From assembly GCF_023898315.1 (NCBI RefSeq), contig NC_064622.1:356047234-356111233 (forward strand): a stretch of DNA of 64,000 nucleotides, written 5' to 3'. Position 1 is the first letter of the stretch; each line of letters starts with the position of its first letter. Positions 53,690 to 64,000 of this stretch are shown here, one piece after another. Source of the DNA: Schistocerca nitens. Lineage: Eukaryota; Arthropoda; Insecta; Orthoptera; Acrididae. Below the pieces are notes generated by a model. The model saw only the letters and a program-made list of their open reading frames with translations, did no database searches and had not been told where the DNA came from. The translations under genes and the position numbers were made by a program.

Positions 53690-56600
53690 TCCCCCATGAA
53701 CCATGGACCTTGCCGTTGGTGGGGAGGCTTGCGTGCCTCAGTGATACAGATGGCCGTACCGTAGGTGCAACCACAACGGAGGGTTATCTGTTGAGAGGCC
53801 AGACAAACATGTGGTTCCTGAAGAGGGGCAGCAGCCTTTTCAGTAGTTGCAGGGGCAACAGTCTGGATGACTGACTGATCTGGCATTGTAACATTAACCA
53901 AAACGGCCTTGCTGTGCTGGTACTGCGAACGGCTGAAAGCAAGGGGAAACAACAGCCGTAATTTTTCCCGAGGACATGCAGCTTTACTGTATGATTAAAT
54001 GATGATGGCGTCCTCTTGGGTAAAATATTCCGGAGGTAAAATAGTCCCCCATTCGGATCTCCGGGCGGGGACTACTCAAGAGGACGTCGTTATCAGGAGA
54101 AAGAAAACTGGCATTCTACGGATCGGAGCGTGGAATGTCAGATCCCTTAATCGGGCAGGTAGGTTAGAAAATTTAAAAAGGGAAATGGATAGGTTAAAGT
54201 TAGATATAGTGGGAATTAGTGAAGTTCGGTGGCAGGAGGAACAAGACTTTTGGTCAGGTGATTACAGGGTTATAAATACAAAATCAAATAGGGGTAATGC
54301 AGGAGTAGGTTTAATAATGAATAAAAAAATAGGAGTGCGGGTTAGCTACTACAAACAGCATAGTGAACGCATTATTGTGGCCAAGATAGACACAAAGCCC
54401 ATGCCTACTACAGTAGTACAAGTTTATATGCCAACTAGCTCTGCAGATGATGAAGAAATAGATGAAATGTATGACGAGATAAAAGAAATTATTCGGGTAG
54501 TGAAGGGAGACGAAAATTTAATAGTCATGGGTGACTGGAATTTGTCAGTAGGAAAAGGGAGAGAAGGAAACGTAGTAGCTGAATAAGACAGAGATTTAGG
54601 AACCAGGTTTTAAATTGTAAGACATTTCCAGGGGCAGATGTGGATTCTGACCACAATCTATTGGTTATGAACTGCAGATTGAAACTGAAGAAACTGCAAA
54701 AAGGTGGGAATTTAAGGAGATGGGACCTGGATAAACTGAAAGAACCAGAGGCTGTACAGAGTTTCAGGGAGAGCATAAGGGAACAATTGACAGGAATGGG
54801 GGAAAGAAATACAGTACAAGAAGAATGGGTAGCTCTGAGGGATGAAGTAGTGAAAGCAGCAGAGGATCAAGTAGGTAAAAAGACGAGGGCTAATAGAAAT
54901 CCTTGGGTAACAGAAGAAATGTTGAATTTAATTGATGAAAGGAGAAAATATAAAAATGCAGTAAATGAAGCAGGCAAAAAGGAATACATTCGTCTCAAAA
55001 ATGAGATCGACAGGAAGTGCAAAATGGCTAAGCAGGGATGGCTAGAGGACAAATGTAAGGATGTAGAGGCTTGTCTCACTAGGGGTAAGATAGATACTGC
55101 CTACAGGAAAATTAAAGAGACCTTTGGAGAGAAGAGAACCACTTGTATGAACAACAAGAGCTCAGATGGCAACCCAGTTCTAAGTAAAGAAGGGAAGGCA
55201 GAAAGGTAGAAGAAGTATATAGAGGGTTTATACAAGGGCGATTCACTTGAGGACAATATTATGGAAATGGAAGAGGATGTAGATGAAGATGAAATGGGAG
55301 ATAAGATACTGCGTGAAGAGTTTGACAGAGCACTGAAAGACCTGAGTCGAAACAAGGCCCCGGGAGTAGACAACATTCCATTAGAACTACTGATGGCCTT
55401 GGGAGAGCCAGTCATGACAAAACTCTACCATCTGGTGAGCAAGATGTATGAGACAGGCGAAATACCCACAGACTTCAAGAAGAATATAATAATTCCAATC
55501 CCAAAGAAAGCAGGTGTTGACAGATGTGAAAATTACCGAACTATCAGTTTAATAAGTCACAGCTGCAAAATACTAACGCGAATTCTTTACAGACGAATGG
55601 AAAAACTGGTAGAAGCGGACCTTGGGGAAGATCAGTTTGGATTCCGTAGAAATGTTGGAACACGTGCGGCAATACTAACCTTACGACTTACCTTAGAAGA
55701 AAGATTAAGAAAAGGCAAACGTACGTTTCTAGCATTTGTAAACTTAGAGAAAGCTTTTGACAACGTTAACTGGAATACTCTCTTTCAAATTCTGAAGGTG
55801 GCAGGAGTAAAATACAAGGAGCGAAAGGCTATTTACAATTTGTACAGAAACCAGATGGCAGTTATAAGAGTCGAGGGGCATGAAAGGGAAGCAGTGGTTG
55901 GGAAAGGAGTGAGACAGGGTTGTAGCCTCTCCCCTATGTTATTCAATCTGTATATTGAGCAAGCAGTAAAGGAAACAAAAGAAAAATTCGGAGTAGGTAT
56001 TAAAATTCATGCAGAAGAAGTAAAAACTTTGAGGTTCGCCGATGACATTGTAATTCTGTCAGAGACAGCAAAGGACTTGGAAGAGCAGTTGAACGGAATG
56101 GACAGTGTCTTGAAAGGAGGATATAAGATGAACATCAACAAAAGCAAAACGAGGATAATGGAATGTAGTCAGATTAAATCGGGTGATGCTGAGGGAATTA
56201 GATTAGGAAATGAGACACTTAAAGTAGTAAAGGAGTTTTGCTATTTAGGGAGTAAAATAACTGATGATGGTCGAAGTAGAGAGGATATAAAATGTAGACT
56301 GGCAATGGCAAGGAAATCGTTTCTGAAGAAGAGAAATTTGTTAACATCGAGTATAGATTTAAGTGTCAGGAAGTCGTTTCTGAAAGTATTTGTATGGAGT
56401 GTAGCCATGTATGGAAGTGAAACATGGACGATAACCAGTTTGGACAAGAAGAGAATAGAAGCTTTCGAAATGTGGTGCTACAGAAGAATGCTGAAGATAA
56501 GGTGGGTAGATCACGTAACTAATGAGGAGGTATTGAATAGGATTGGGGAGAAGAGAAGTTTGTGGCACAACTTGACTAGAAGAAGGGATCGGTTGGTAGG

Positions 56601-56816
56601 ACATGTTTTGAGGCATCAAGGGATCACAAATTTAGCATTGGAGGGCACCATGGAGGGTAAAAATCGTAGAGGGAGACCAAGAGATCAATACACTAAGCAG
56701 ATTCAGAAGGATGTAGGTTGCAGTAGGTACTGGGAGATGAAGAAACTTGCACAGGATAGAGTAGCATGGAGAGCTGCATCAAACCAGTCTCAGGACTGAA
56801 GACCACAACAACAACA
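53690..56816 (+). mobile_element. RTE LINE (copy 2) inserted in the long-TIR transposon, 15-bp TSD
   Basis: Starts CTTCCCCCATG at about 53690 with the longest 5' UTR of the copies here and ends in GACCACAACAACAACA at 56816. ACAGCTTTCAAATCT at 53675-53689 and 56817-56831 is an exact 15-bp duplication of host transposon sequence, which gives clean boundaries and shows it landed in an existing transposon gene. Confidence 0.95.
53999..56799 (+). pseudogene. RTE LINE polyprotein, disabled copy
   Basis: Starts at ATG 53999 and follows copy 1 closely. Endonuclease motifs GAWNVRSLN, ISEVRW and VMGDWNLSVG are present. At 54583 a stop coincides with a deletion of roughly 190 bp that removes the segment from the GLGGRNE region to IDYIMV. 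The frame resumes with DSDHNLLV near 54642. A TAG at 55207 replaces the Trp codon after KAER. RT motif A reads FLAFVNLEKAFDNVNW, so the catalytic Asp is Asn. Motif C FADDIVIL is intact. The C-terminal half (55261-56799) is open to the normal QSQD end. Three independent lesions make it dead, yet the sequence is otherwise very close to copy 1. Confidence 0.93.
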
Positions 56817-56831
56817 ACAGCTTTCAAATCT

Positions 56832-58645
56832 GGTTTGAGGAGCTGTTTTCATATACAGAACCACTTCTTTCTTGATCAGAAAATAGGTAATGCCTTTGAT
56901 ATTATCCTTGCAAAAGACATACATGTCCTGTACTATGAGAATTTGTTCTGTGGTTGGTCTTTGTAGGCTGTCTTTACTTACTTCAAATTTTTTTGTACCT
57001 CCTACTCCATCATATGCATTTTTACCATGGCAAGATGCAAAAAAGTGCCATTCAGCCTCCAACCCAAAGTCTACTTTGTGGTTGCGCAGATTTGAAAAAT
57101 TCTTTTTGCTCTTATACTGACTACCACTTCCATTTGAAAAGTATATCAGCTTCTCAACCTTGGGAAATTTTCTGTTATGTAATTTATTACATAGTTTTGA
57201 AACACATATACAGCCAAAGTGTTGTGCTTAGAATGCAAATTGAAGAACTGCAAACTTCATCTTTCTCGTTTTTAAAGTAGAGAATAAATGGATGCACTGT
57301 TGCCTGTTCATTGATCCAGTGGTGCCCTTGTATTGCATCCTGAATCACAATTGTAAAATTTTCTGCAAAATCAGTTGTCACTATGCATTCAGTTTCATGA
57401 AGTTGTGCTTTTTTGTCCTTCAAAACCTTACTTTGGATTTTAGGAACATAGTGGTAACTTTTGAGTTTTTGTAAGTTATCAATTAAGTATTCCAAGTACT
57501 CTTCCTGATTGTGACCCACTGTTTGAACGTAATACTGTCTGGCATTTCTTCATAATATTCGTGAAACAATTCAATAACAGTTTCCTTACCGTGGCATTTA
57601 TTACACAAACTCATCATTCAGTCACAGACCATTAAATCTAGTAACTCTTTGAAGTTAAGATCACCTGCAGTCATCAGTTTGACATTTTGATGATATAAAC
57701 AAACACATATGGAGTATGTCCCTGAGGATCCATCCAAAATACACCACTCATGGCGGAGGTCACAAAATTTTGACCTCCCAGTTTTGCATTCAGGGTGAGA
57801 ATTTTTGAAAGCTACATAAAGTTCATTTAAATTTAACAGCACTAGTCATTTCTGCTTTGTTACGTTAACTCCATTCATAACAACTCTTTTTGATATCTTT
57901 GCAACCTGGGCATATTCTACTGTTTTTATCATCTTCAAAAAACTGCTGGATCTTTTTAATTGTTTCTTCACTTACACCTACTCCTTTCTTCTTTCCTAAA
58001 ACTGGAAGAATTCCTTGCTCTTTCACTAATTTTCCGTTTAGTTTAACCAAAAGATGAGAAATGTTGAATTCCAGAACTATTTTTTCTCTTGACCATGAGT
58101 CAGGTAGCTAACTTAACATTTTAACTTTTTCTTCTTTAGATGTCACTGAACATTTAATTTTTAATTTCTCTATTAAGCTGAAATATTCAGTGTCAGATGA
58201 TGCTGGTGGTAGGTTTTCTTCTTCTTTAGAAATAATGTTGGTATCTGTATTATTAAAACATGATTCCAAGTCTTTTCTAATTTTGTCTGAAATTTGTTGT
58301 ACCTTATTTTCAATAGCTGCTTTTCTTTTTCTGCTACTTAAATTTATTATTTTCGAAGCAGGAGATACATCTAACTTAGAACAAGCAAAATCCAATATGC
58401 TAACAGCTTCCTCATTAGGAATATAAATGTCATTAACAAGATTACATGATTCTGGTTCTGCATTCTCGACAAATATTTTGAGTAACAGTTTGGGCACAGG
58501 GAATTTCCAGGAATCACATTATGTTTCACTTGGGAAGCTGTTTCACTCTGACATAGCAAGGACAAATGTTCAAGTTTTATTTCCCTCAAACCTTTAGTAA
58601 TAGGCATTTTATGAACTTTAAGTGGATCACAGCACTTTCTTCCAA
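56832..58645 (-). pseudogene. Long-TIR transposon protein: Cys/His N terminus and transposase-like core (decayed)
   Basis: Minus strand, several frames. N terminus (58645-58500): KCCDPLKVHK, LREIKLEHLS, LCPNCYSKY, a CC...C..C zinc-binding pattern. Then a Lys/Glu-rich linker (58497-58108). Then KEQGILPVLGKKKGVGVSEE, QQFFEDDKNSRICPGCKD (57950-57880), LNLNELYVAFKNSHPECKTG, SKFCDLRHEWC, GSSGTYSICVCLYHQNVKLM (57840-57660). Core: VTTDFAENFTIVIQDAIQGH (57400-57340) with a probable first Asp, FSNGSGSQYKSKKNF (about 57145-57100) where relatives have D for the N, and AEWHFFASCHGKNAYDGVGG (about 57062-57000). It ends at ...TAPQTRFESC where the RTE is inserted. Many frameshifts and stops; clearly dead. 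The family recurs in arthropods and Hydra as unnamed proteins, to my knowledge. Nuclease role is inferred from D/D/D-like spacing and the TIRs. Confidence 0.7.
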
Positions 58646-59219
58646 AAATGTGGTTCTACTCCAGAATATATTTATTCTCTTGATACTCACACACGGATGT
58701 TACAGAAGAACTTACTCGAAATTTAAACAAAGTTTGTCCAACTTCATAAAAGTCATTGGCATTTTTCAAGTTTTTAGAAACTGAACCATAAACTGTTTGT
58801 GACACACGTCACTTGCTATCTGTTCATCCATGTTATTGCATTCCAGTTAATCTCTCAAAATTAATTACAAATTACACACAGAACAAAGCACATAACACAT
58901 TATACACTCTCGATGAAGTATGTACATCCTCTCTAATAGAGGTTTCAGAACAGACTGACTACAACAATGCCACACCCAGCAATAATATACTTCTACACTG
59001 CCACACCAGCAATAATGTACTTCTTTATTGACAATAAACCTAAAGGTAAATGAGCATTTTTATTACCATAGAGCAAAACCGATAGCTCCTATTGTTTAAT
59101 ATTGCATTATTAAAAATAAATAAACTAAATGAACATTGGGTGATAGTGTTAACTAAATATATGTCACAATTAAATTTTATTACAATGGAACAATAAACCA
59201 TTTAAATAGGTAACAACTA
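58646..59219. other. 5' non-coding part of the long-TIR transposon
   Basis: Lies between the gene start and the right TIR. No supported frame; a short direct repeat CCACAC..CAGCAATAAT[A/G] occurs at about 58970-59020. Confidence 0.5.
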
Positions 59220-59933
59220 TAAGATTAGTTGTAGAGTAATGTGAATTATTTCCTCCTTTTCAAAATTTTATATCTTTATTCACAGTCAGATATCAATGTT
59301 GAAATTTTTACAGTACGTTGCTATAATATAGGTGTACAAACTGTGCAAAAATCATATTTTTATATTCAGTCCCATTTGAGATAACTAACCCCAAACTTTA
59401 CAAAAAATGAAAATTTTCAAATTTCAAAAATTCATAAAATATTAAGGAAACATTTGCAAGTGTTCTTGCTCTATATGATGCTAGTAGTGTATGATATCTA
59501 ACTATAGGGAGAAATACTCTCATAAATCACTCCTTGTTTGTTATTTTTGGGCCTAAAAAGTGTATTTTTGAAAATTTGGATACCAAACTTTGGAGGTCAT
59601 TTTGACTGGTTATTTTTGAATTCAGGGTATTTTGTGTAATAGACAATGTTGTAGAGGACGCTTTTTTAAAAGCAATAATGTCAATTGCAATGTTGTAACG
59701 CAACAGAGTGCAGAGATATTAAAATTTTCACTAATGTCTCCAGACTGAAAAATCGTCGCTCACCTACATATAAAAGTGGTTGCCATCCAGTAAAGGTGCA
59801 AGATAAATTATTTTAAAGAACTGTTTTGAACTTTTCAAATATAGGACAATCACATATAAAAAAATTAAAATATTTAAAAATGGTCAAGCAACCATCACTG
59901 GACCACTTCATATGGAGTGACCCTTTTCTTCAT
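59220..59933 (-). repeat. Right terminal inverted repeat (714 bp)
   Basis: Inverted partner of 52608-53087, with an additional block of about 215 bp in the middle that includes two long T/A-rich strings. Either an insertion on the right or a deletion on the left. Confidence 0.88.
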
Positions 59934-60117
59934 TACTATGACTACTTTAAAGCCACTACATATTCTTTCTCCGAAATTAAACCTCACACTGATCAATTTT
60001 ATACCCAATTTGTCCTTTTCCCTAGCTGTATTTGGTTATGAGTATTCAGACAAAAGCCCATTGTGTTATTTATACGGAGTCTTGTTTTCATTATGTTCAA
60101 ATATTTGAGCAACAAGA

Positions 60118-60188
60118 GTAATGAAATGTAGTCTAATCAAATCAGGTGATGCTAATAGAATATTAGGAAATGAAACATTAAAAGTAGT
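60118..60188 (+). mobile_element. RTE LINE scrap, left of the Tc1-like element
   Basis: ATGAAATGTAGTCTAATCAA, then TCAGGTGATGCTAATAGAAT and TTAAAAGTAGT match copy 2 at about 56157-56232. The matching sequence resumes at 61283-61350, so the scrap is split. Confidence 0.7.
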
Positions 60189-60189
60189 G

Positions 60190-61100
60190 GCATTAGATTG
60201 TCAAAATCCTGAGCGGGTTGAAGAACCCTGCCCATAATGCTCCAAATGTTCTCAATTGGGGAGAGATCCGGTAACCTTGTGGCCACGATAGGGAGACAAG
60301 CGGTAAAAACTCTCACCATGTGTGGATGGGCCTTATGTTGGTGAAATGTAAACCCAGGATGCCCTGCCATGACTGGCAACAATAGGCATAGAATATTGTC
60401 AGCATACTGCTGTGAAATGAAATAGTACCGCAAAAGGTAACTCCTGGTTGTTTGGCCATGTGGCAGGTGACAGTCAGGTCAGTATCCTACTACTGTCTGG
60501 GGCGTATCCACACGCACCTTCATTCATTATAGGAGCTTAGTTCAAAGCAGGACTTATCACTGAAAACAATTCTATTTCAGTCAGTGAGATTCCAGGCCGA
60601 ATGTGCCCAACACCACTGCAAACAGGCTTGTTGGTTTCAGAGGTCAATGGTACTCAGTGCAAGGGGCACTGTGGGCTCAGCCCCCTTTCTGTGAGCCACT
60701 TATTAATGGTCTTTGTGGTCACTGAATCACTATTTGCACATCGGATTGATGATAGTGATGAATTTGGGGGTCTGAGTGCCTCTCTGATGATTGTTGTGTC
60801 TGTCGTTTCTCTAGGTCGACTACTTCACTCATTACTGCCAGTATTGTCGAAAAGTGGCATCGTTCCTATTCAAATATCAAATGATTCGCTGATTTCTCCA
60901 AGCAGCTTCTTTGAACCCAACTACACGTCCTCTCTCAAATGCTGACATTTGTATATATTGTTAATGTGCCTGTCTGTGAGGTATAGTTACTGTCCAACCG
61001 AGTACATGGAATGATTTATATGTACCTGTTTACTATTCTTGCCAGCTGTCAAGTGAAATTGCGCTGCAGTGTCACACATTTATCCACCGGCCTCCAGAGT
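60190..61100 (-). pseudogene. Degenerate Tc1-like transposase/element
   Basis: The minus strand reads HPGFTFHQHKAHPHMVRVFT (family: F.QDNARPHxAxxT; Asp lost) and LPDLSPIENIWSIMGRVL (60262-60210), the third-acidic-residue block of Tc1 transposases, then QPAQDF. Upstream (60290-60960) only scattered matches remain. Ends and TSD not found. It sits between two halves of an RTE scrap. Confidence 0.65.
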
Positions 61101-61160
61101 TTACAATTTTTCATTTTCCATCAATGAATTTTTGACAAAATGACATAACCCCTTCGTGGT

Positions 61161-61165
<5 letters not shown>

Positions 61166-61216
<51 letters not shown>

Positions 61217-61243
61217 CTTCCTCCTCCTCCTCCTCCTCCTCCT
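61166..61243 (+). repeat. (CT)n and (CCT)n microsatellite
   Basis: About 22 CT units followed by CCT repeats. Confidence 0.95.
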
Positions 61244-61282
61244 CTCTGTGTGTAAATCTAGGTTTATGAAGTCTTTTAATGT

Positions 61283-61350
61283 ATTTGCTTGAGCACTGCC
61301 TTGTACAGAAATGAAAAATGGACAATAAGCAGTTCAGACAAGAATCATTC
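61283..61350 (+). mobile_element. RTE LINE scrap, right of the Tc1-like element
   Basis: TGTACAGAAATGAAAAATGG, ACAATAAGCAGTTCAGACAA match copy 2 at about 56405-56450 (MYGSETWTI.SLDKK). Confidence 0.65.
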
Positions 61351-62345
61351 AATTTTATTTATTTGGTTGCCAAATGATGCTTCTCCACCAAGTTCTTAAA
61401 CTTCTCTCCCTCCTTGAATCCATCCCAGAAACATCCTCTGTGCTCGATGCCAGAAACCATCACATCCTTGTCCCAAAGTATTAGTCTTCCTGTTGGTCAT
61501 TTACCTGTGAATTTTAAATTGTACATTATTCTTGGTAGTCTGTTAGCATCCATGTGTCTCACATGTCCATAACATCCAGCCGCTATAAGATTATTTTATT
61601 TTGAAGTCTTACAACACACTGGTTTTCAGATTTCCACATTTCAGGTACTATCTCTCCTGCATCTTTTCCACCATGCTACAGGCAAAACTCGTCCCAGTCG
61701 CGTAAGTTCTACTGGTCTCTTTACTTTCCAATGTCTATGAATCACAACCATATTTCAAAATGGGTCTTTAACTCTTTGGTAGAAGTTAGTACTTGGGTGT
61801 ATTCTTTGAGTGATTCCTTTGTCTGTAGAACCAGAATTGTAGACAACACAGACAAGAGATTTGAAATGATGGATTATCTGTAGCTGTTTCTTCTCAGGTC
61901 AAACATGTCCCAATAGTTGTCCATATATTTTCATGACCATTGCTTCACTTTTCTCCTGGGTGAAAATGAGACCATATATTTTAGCAGCTTCTGCCCAGGT
62001 GTTTATTTGATCTGGAAGGTCTTCTTTAGAGTCATACCACAAAAATACTATGAGCAAACAACATGGATTTCTTTTTTCATCTCTGGTTGTTTGGTGTACT
62101 TTCCCCTTGATTTCATTCATTATAGTAATGAAAAGAAGAGGATGCAGAACTCCACCTTGCCTTGAACCAAATTTCATGCCAAAGGATTCAGTCATTTGTA
62201 CAGGTGATTTGGCATTACTGTGGCTGTCGTGGTACACGTTCTTGATCCCATGTATCATGTCGTCCTGTACTCCAGTTTTCTTCAGTATTTCCCACATTCT
62301 TCCTTGTCCACAGCATCAAACATTTTCTTTTGAAGTGTGGACTAA
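61345..62345 (-). pseudogene. LINE ORF2 (RT palm to C terminus), decayed
   Basis: The frame at 62297-61899 reads MWEILKKTGVQDDMIHGIKN, SFGMKFGSRQGGVLHPLLF (motif B, RQGGVLSPLLF type), and INTWAEAAKIYGLIFTQEKS. The YVDD/FADD box is damaged: the segment reads LLIVFLWYDSKEDL after a small deletion. The rest (61890-61350) reads IDKEIT-like TDKGITQRIHPSTNFYQRV, YGHVRHMDANRLPRIMYNLK, and HRGCFWDGFKEGEKFKNLV, the standard LINE C terminus. Several stops. A separate lineage from the RTE copies. Confidence 0.7.
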
Positions 62346-62886
62346 AGAAGAATTTTGAAAATTTGATGAGTTGATCGAAAATGAGTATAAAGGTGAAAAT
62401 AAGTTGTGATCTCCCAGATATGTCTGATGTACAAGGCCATGGTTGTGTGTTTGTGTGTGTATGTGGGTGGGGGTAGAGATAGTGACTAGGAAAAGAACAA
62501 AAGGTTCAAAACTAGCGTGATTCCTGAGATATTACCTCTTACATGTGCACAACCCATAAACCATCTACAGATGTGTGGACATCTTTCCTCCCATCACCAT
62601 AAAACCCAAAAGCCACTATTTAAGCTGTACCAGATTGTGAGTACTTACATCGGTACATGTGAGTATATATAAATTTTGTTTATTTGTCCAAATTCTTGCA
62701 TACAGAGTGTGCATAGACGACAGCTTTCACCTCATACCTTCTTAAGGCTTTTTGTATCTACTTCAGTGACTTATACTTATTTAGTATTTATTGTTAAGAT
62801 ATTATGAGACCTAGTTCAGAAGACACAGGACAAAAGATTTGATGTGGAAGTTTAACAGTCTAGTTATAGAGAAGTTCTAGAGGTTT

Positions 62887-62942
<56 letters not shown>

Positions 62943-64000
62943 CCTCCCTCCCTCCCTCCCTCTCTCTGCGCGTGCACACACACAACTGTGTGTGTGTGTG
63001 GGATGGGGGAGGGGGGGCGGGTGTGTTAGTAGAGATATACTTTCCATAGCTTCTTTTTAGTTCTAATACACTGTTTTTGGTTTTTCCAATTATGATCCAG
63101 TTGTTTAATTTTTTTACCCTGTTATATTGTGACTTCATTGCTTTCACAACATTTACTTAGCATTTCCATAATCTTAGTGTAGGTAACATCCTTATTAGTT
63201 TCTTCTCCATTTTATGCTTGTTTCAGAATATTCACAATTATTTCCACTATTCTGAATAAAATATTATCAGGCTTTAGTGACATCCAAGGATTGATTTCCT
63301 GCATGAATCACAATAGTGCTGGCATGACATGCTTAAGCCAATACTTTGATGCACCCACAGCCTGTTGCATCTTCCAATTGCAAAAATGTTATGAAGGTTA
63401 GAGAAAATACAAAGATTTTTTTTATCTTAAACATCCTCCTGTCTTTTCTGTCTGAGGTTATGAAATATGTTTTGAATCCAATTGAAAATTTTCTTATTAT
63501 CCTTTGATCATAAAAATATGTTTTTCTGTATAGCATTCCTCTGAAAACTGAACATCTTATTTTTCTCTGTCACACATTGCTACTGCACATCTATCTATGG
63601 TGAAAAGGCATGTAACATATGCACATATGATTCCTTTACTAACTTAATGTGAGGCTTCATTTATAAATTGGGCATTGACTTTAAAACCTGAATGATTCCT
63701 CTCCATCTCTTGAAAAGAGGAGCTAGAGAGAGAGGCAAGTTTGGTAGAACAAGGCTCCAAAGTCTTAATGAAAAGTTTGAATATGTTGCATACTGTTTAT
63801 TGATGTCAGTATATTTATCAACTGAAAAAAACAATTTCAACAGTCTGACACCCTCAAGTATACGTTGCAAGAGTGCAAGCAGGACTCGGGAAAGGGAGAG
63901 GGGGGTGGGGGGTGGTAGAAGGTTGATGGAAAAAGACTCGACATCCTTTAATAAATTTTTTTAATGTGTTGAATACTGTTTACGTATGTCACAATACTTA
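62346..64000. other. Spacer with microsatellites
   Basis: (TC)n at 62890-62938 followed by (CCCT)n to 62967, then GT/G-rich tracts to about 63030. Otherwise AT-rich with no recognised gene or transposon. Confidence 0.5.
62890..62967 (+). repeat. (TC)n/(CCCT)n microsatellite
   Basis: About 24 TC units, then six CCCT units and a short TC tail. Confidence 0.95.

Larger units (their letters stand above)
52608..59933 (-). mobile_element. Large DNA transposon with 0.5-0.7-kb terminal inverted repeats, split by an RTE LINE
   Basis: The left end GGGTCAATCCAAATGAAGTG at 52608 and the right end, on the minus strand, GGGTCACTCCATATGAAGTG from 59933 open two long inverted repeats (52608-53087 and 59220-59933). 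Inner strings such as GGGACTGAATATAAAAATAT and ATTTCAACATTGATATCTGA are the same in both. Between them lies one minus-strand gene (53319-58645). Removing the RTE copy and one duplication leaves about 4.2 kb. Flanking bases are T-rich (TTTTT left, TTTT right), so a short T-only duplication is possible but not certain. I cannot name the superfamily from memory. Confidence 0.85.

Noticed and set aside
62860..63147. Minus-strand open frame with Arg-Glu repeats
   Set aside because: Translation of the (TC)n microsatellite.

Overview
This window is eukaryotic genomic DNA built almost entirely of transposable elements and their remains, and it reads like the intron and intergenic space of a large, repeat-rich insect genome. 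There are no bacterial operons, rRNA genes or CRISPR arrays. An orthopteran (grasshopper or locust type) source is an inference. It rests on the mix of a tRNA-derived SINE, RTE-type LINEs whose 3' ends run into short ACA repeats, Penelope-like elements, and Tc1, mariner, Harbinger and gypsy elements.

Layout. 1-7.6 kb holds a tRNA-derived repeat, a 1.55-kb inverted-repeat element, a SINE with perfect target-site duplications and a decayed LINE reverse transcriptase. 7.9-15 kb is dominated by Penelope-like elements (reverse transcriptase plus GIY-YIG endonuclease), whose terminal repeats sit in inverted orientation and carry hammerhead-ribozyme-like cores. 15.3-16.2 kb is a second long inverted repeat. 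Two short stretches look like exons of a host gene on the + strand (18,905-19,183 and 30,183-30,248). Both are phase-compatible and CpG-richer than their surroundings. The 11 kb between them contains a deleted Tc1 element, a Penelope tail, a 3.06-kb PIF/Harbinger element with TIRs and TAA duplications, and a fold-back repeat.

31-38.4 kb holds decayed LINE fragments, two dead mariner fragments and a GC-richer block with 32-bp and 74-bp tandem repeats. 38.5-44 kb contains a near full-length RTE LINE with an intact 987-aa ORF, a mariner scrap, and an older RTE copy with a 5' inversion of the kind made by twin priming. 44,579-49,362 is a nearly complete Ty3/gypsy retrotransposon with 234-bp LTRs (8 differences) and a 5-bp duplication. 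49.4-52.3 kb is LINE-in-LINE nesting.

52,608-59,933 is the most unusual unit. It is a DNA transposon with about 0.5-0.7-kb terminal inverted repeats and a decayed minus-strand protein that has an N-terminal Cys/His region, an acidic-core transposase-like region and a C-terminal Tudor-like module. It is split by a second RTE LINE with a 15-bp target-site duplication. 60-62.4 kb holds a degenerate Tc1-like element inside RTE scraps and a minus-strand LINE; the rest shows only microsatellites.

Nothing here works as a host pathway. The story is layered insertion: old LINE and DNA-transposon copies are interrupted by younger RTE and gypsy insertions, and the insertion order can be read from the target-site duplications.
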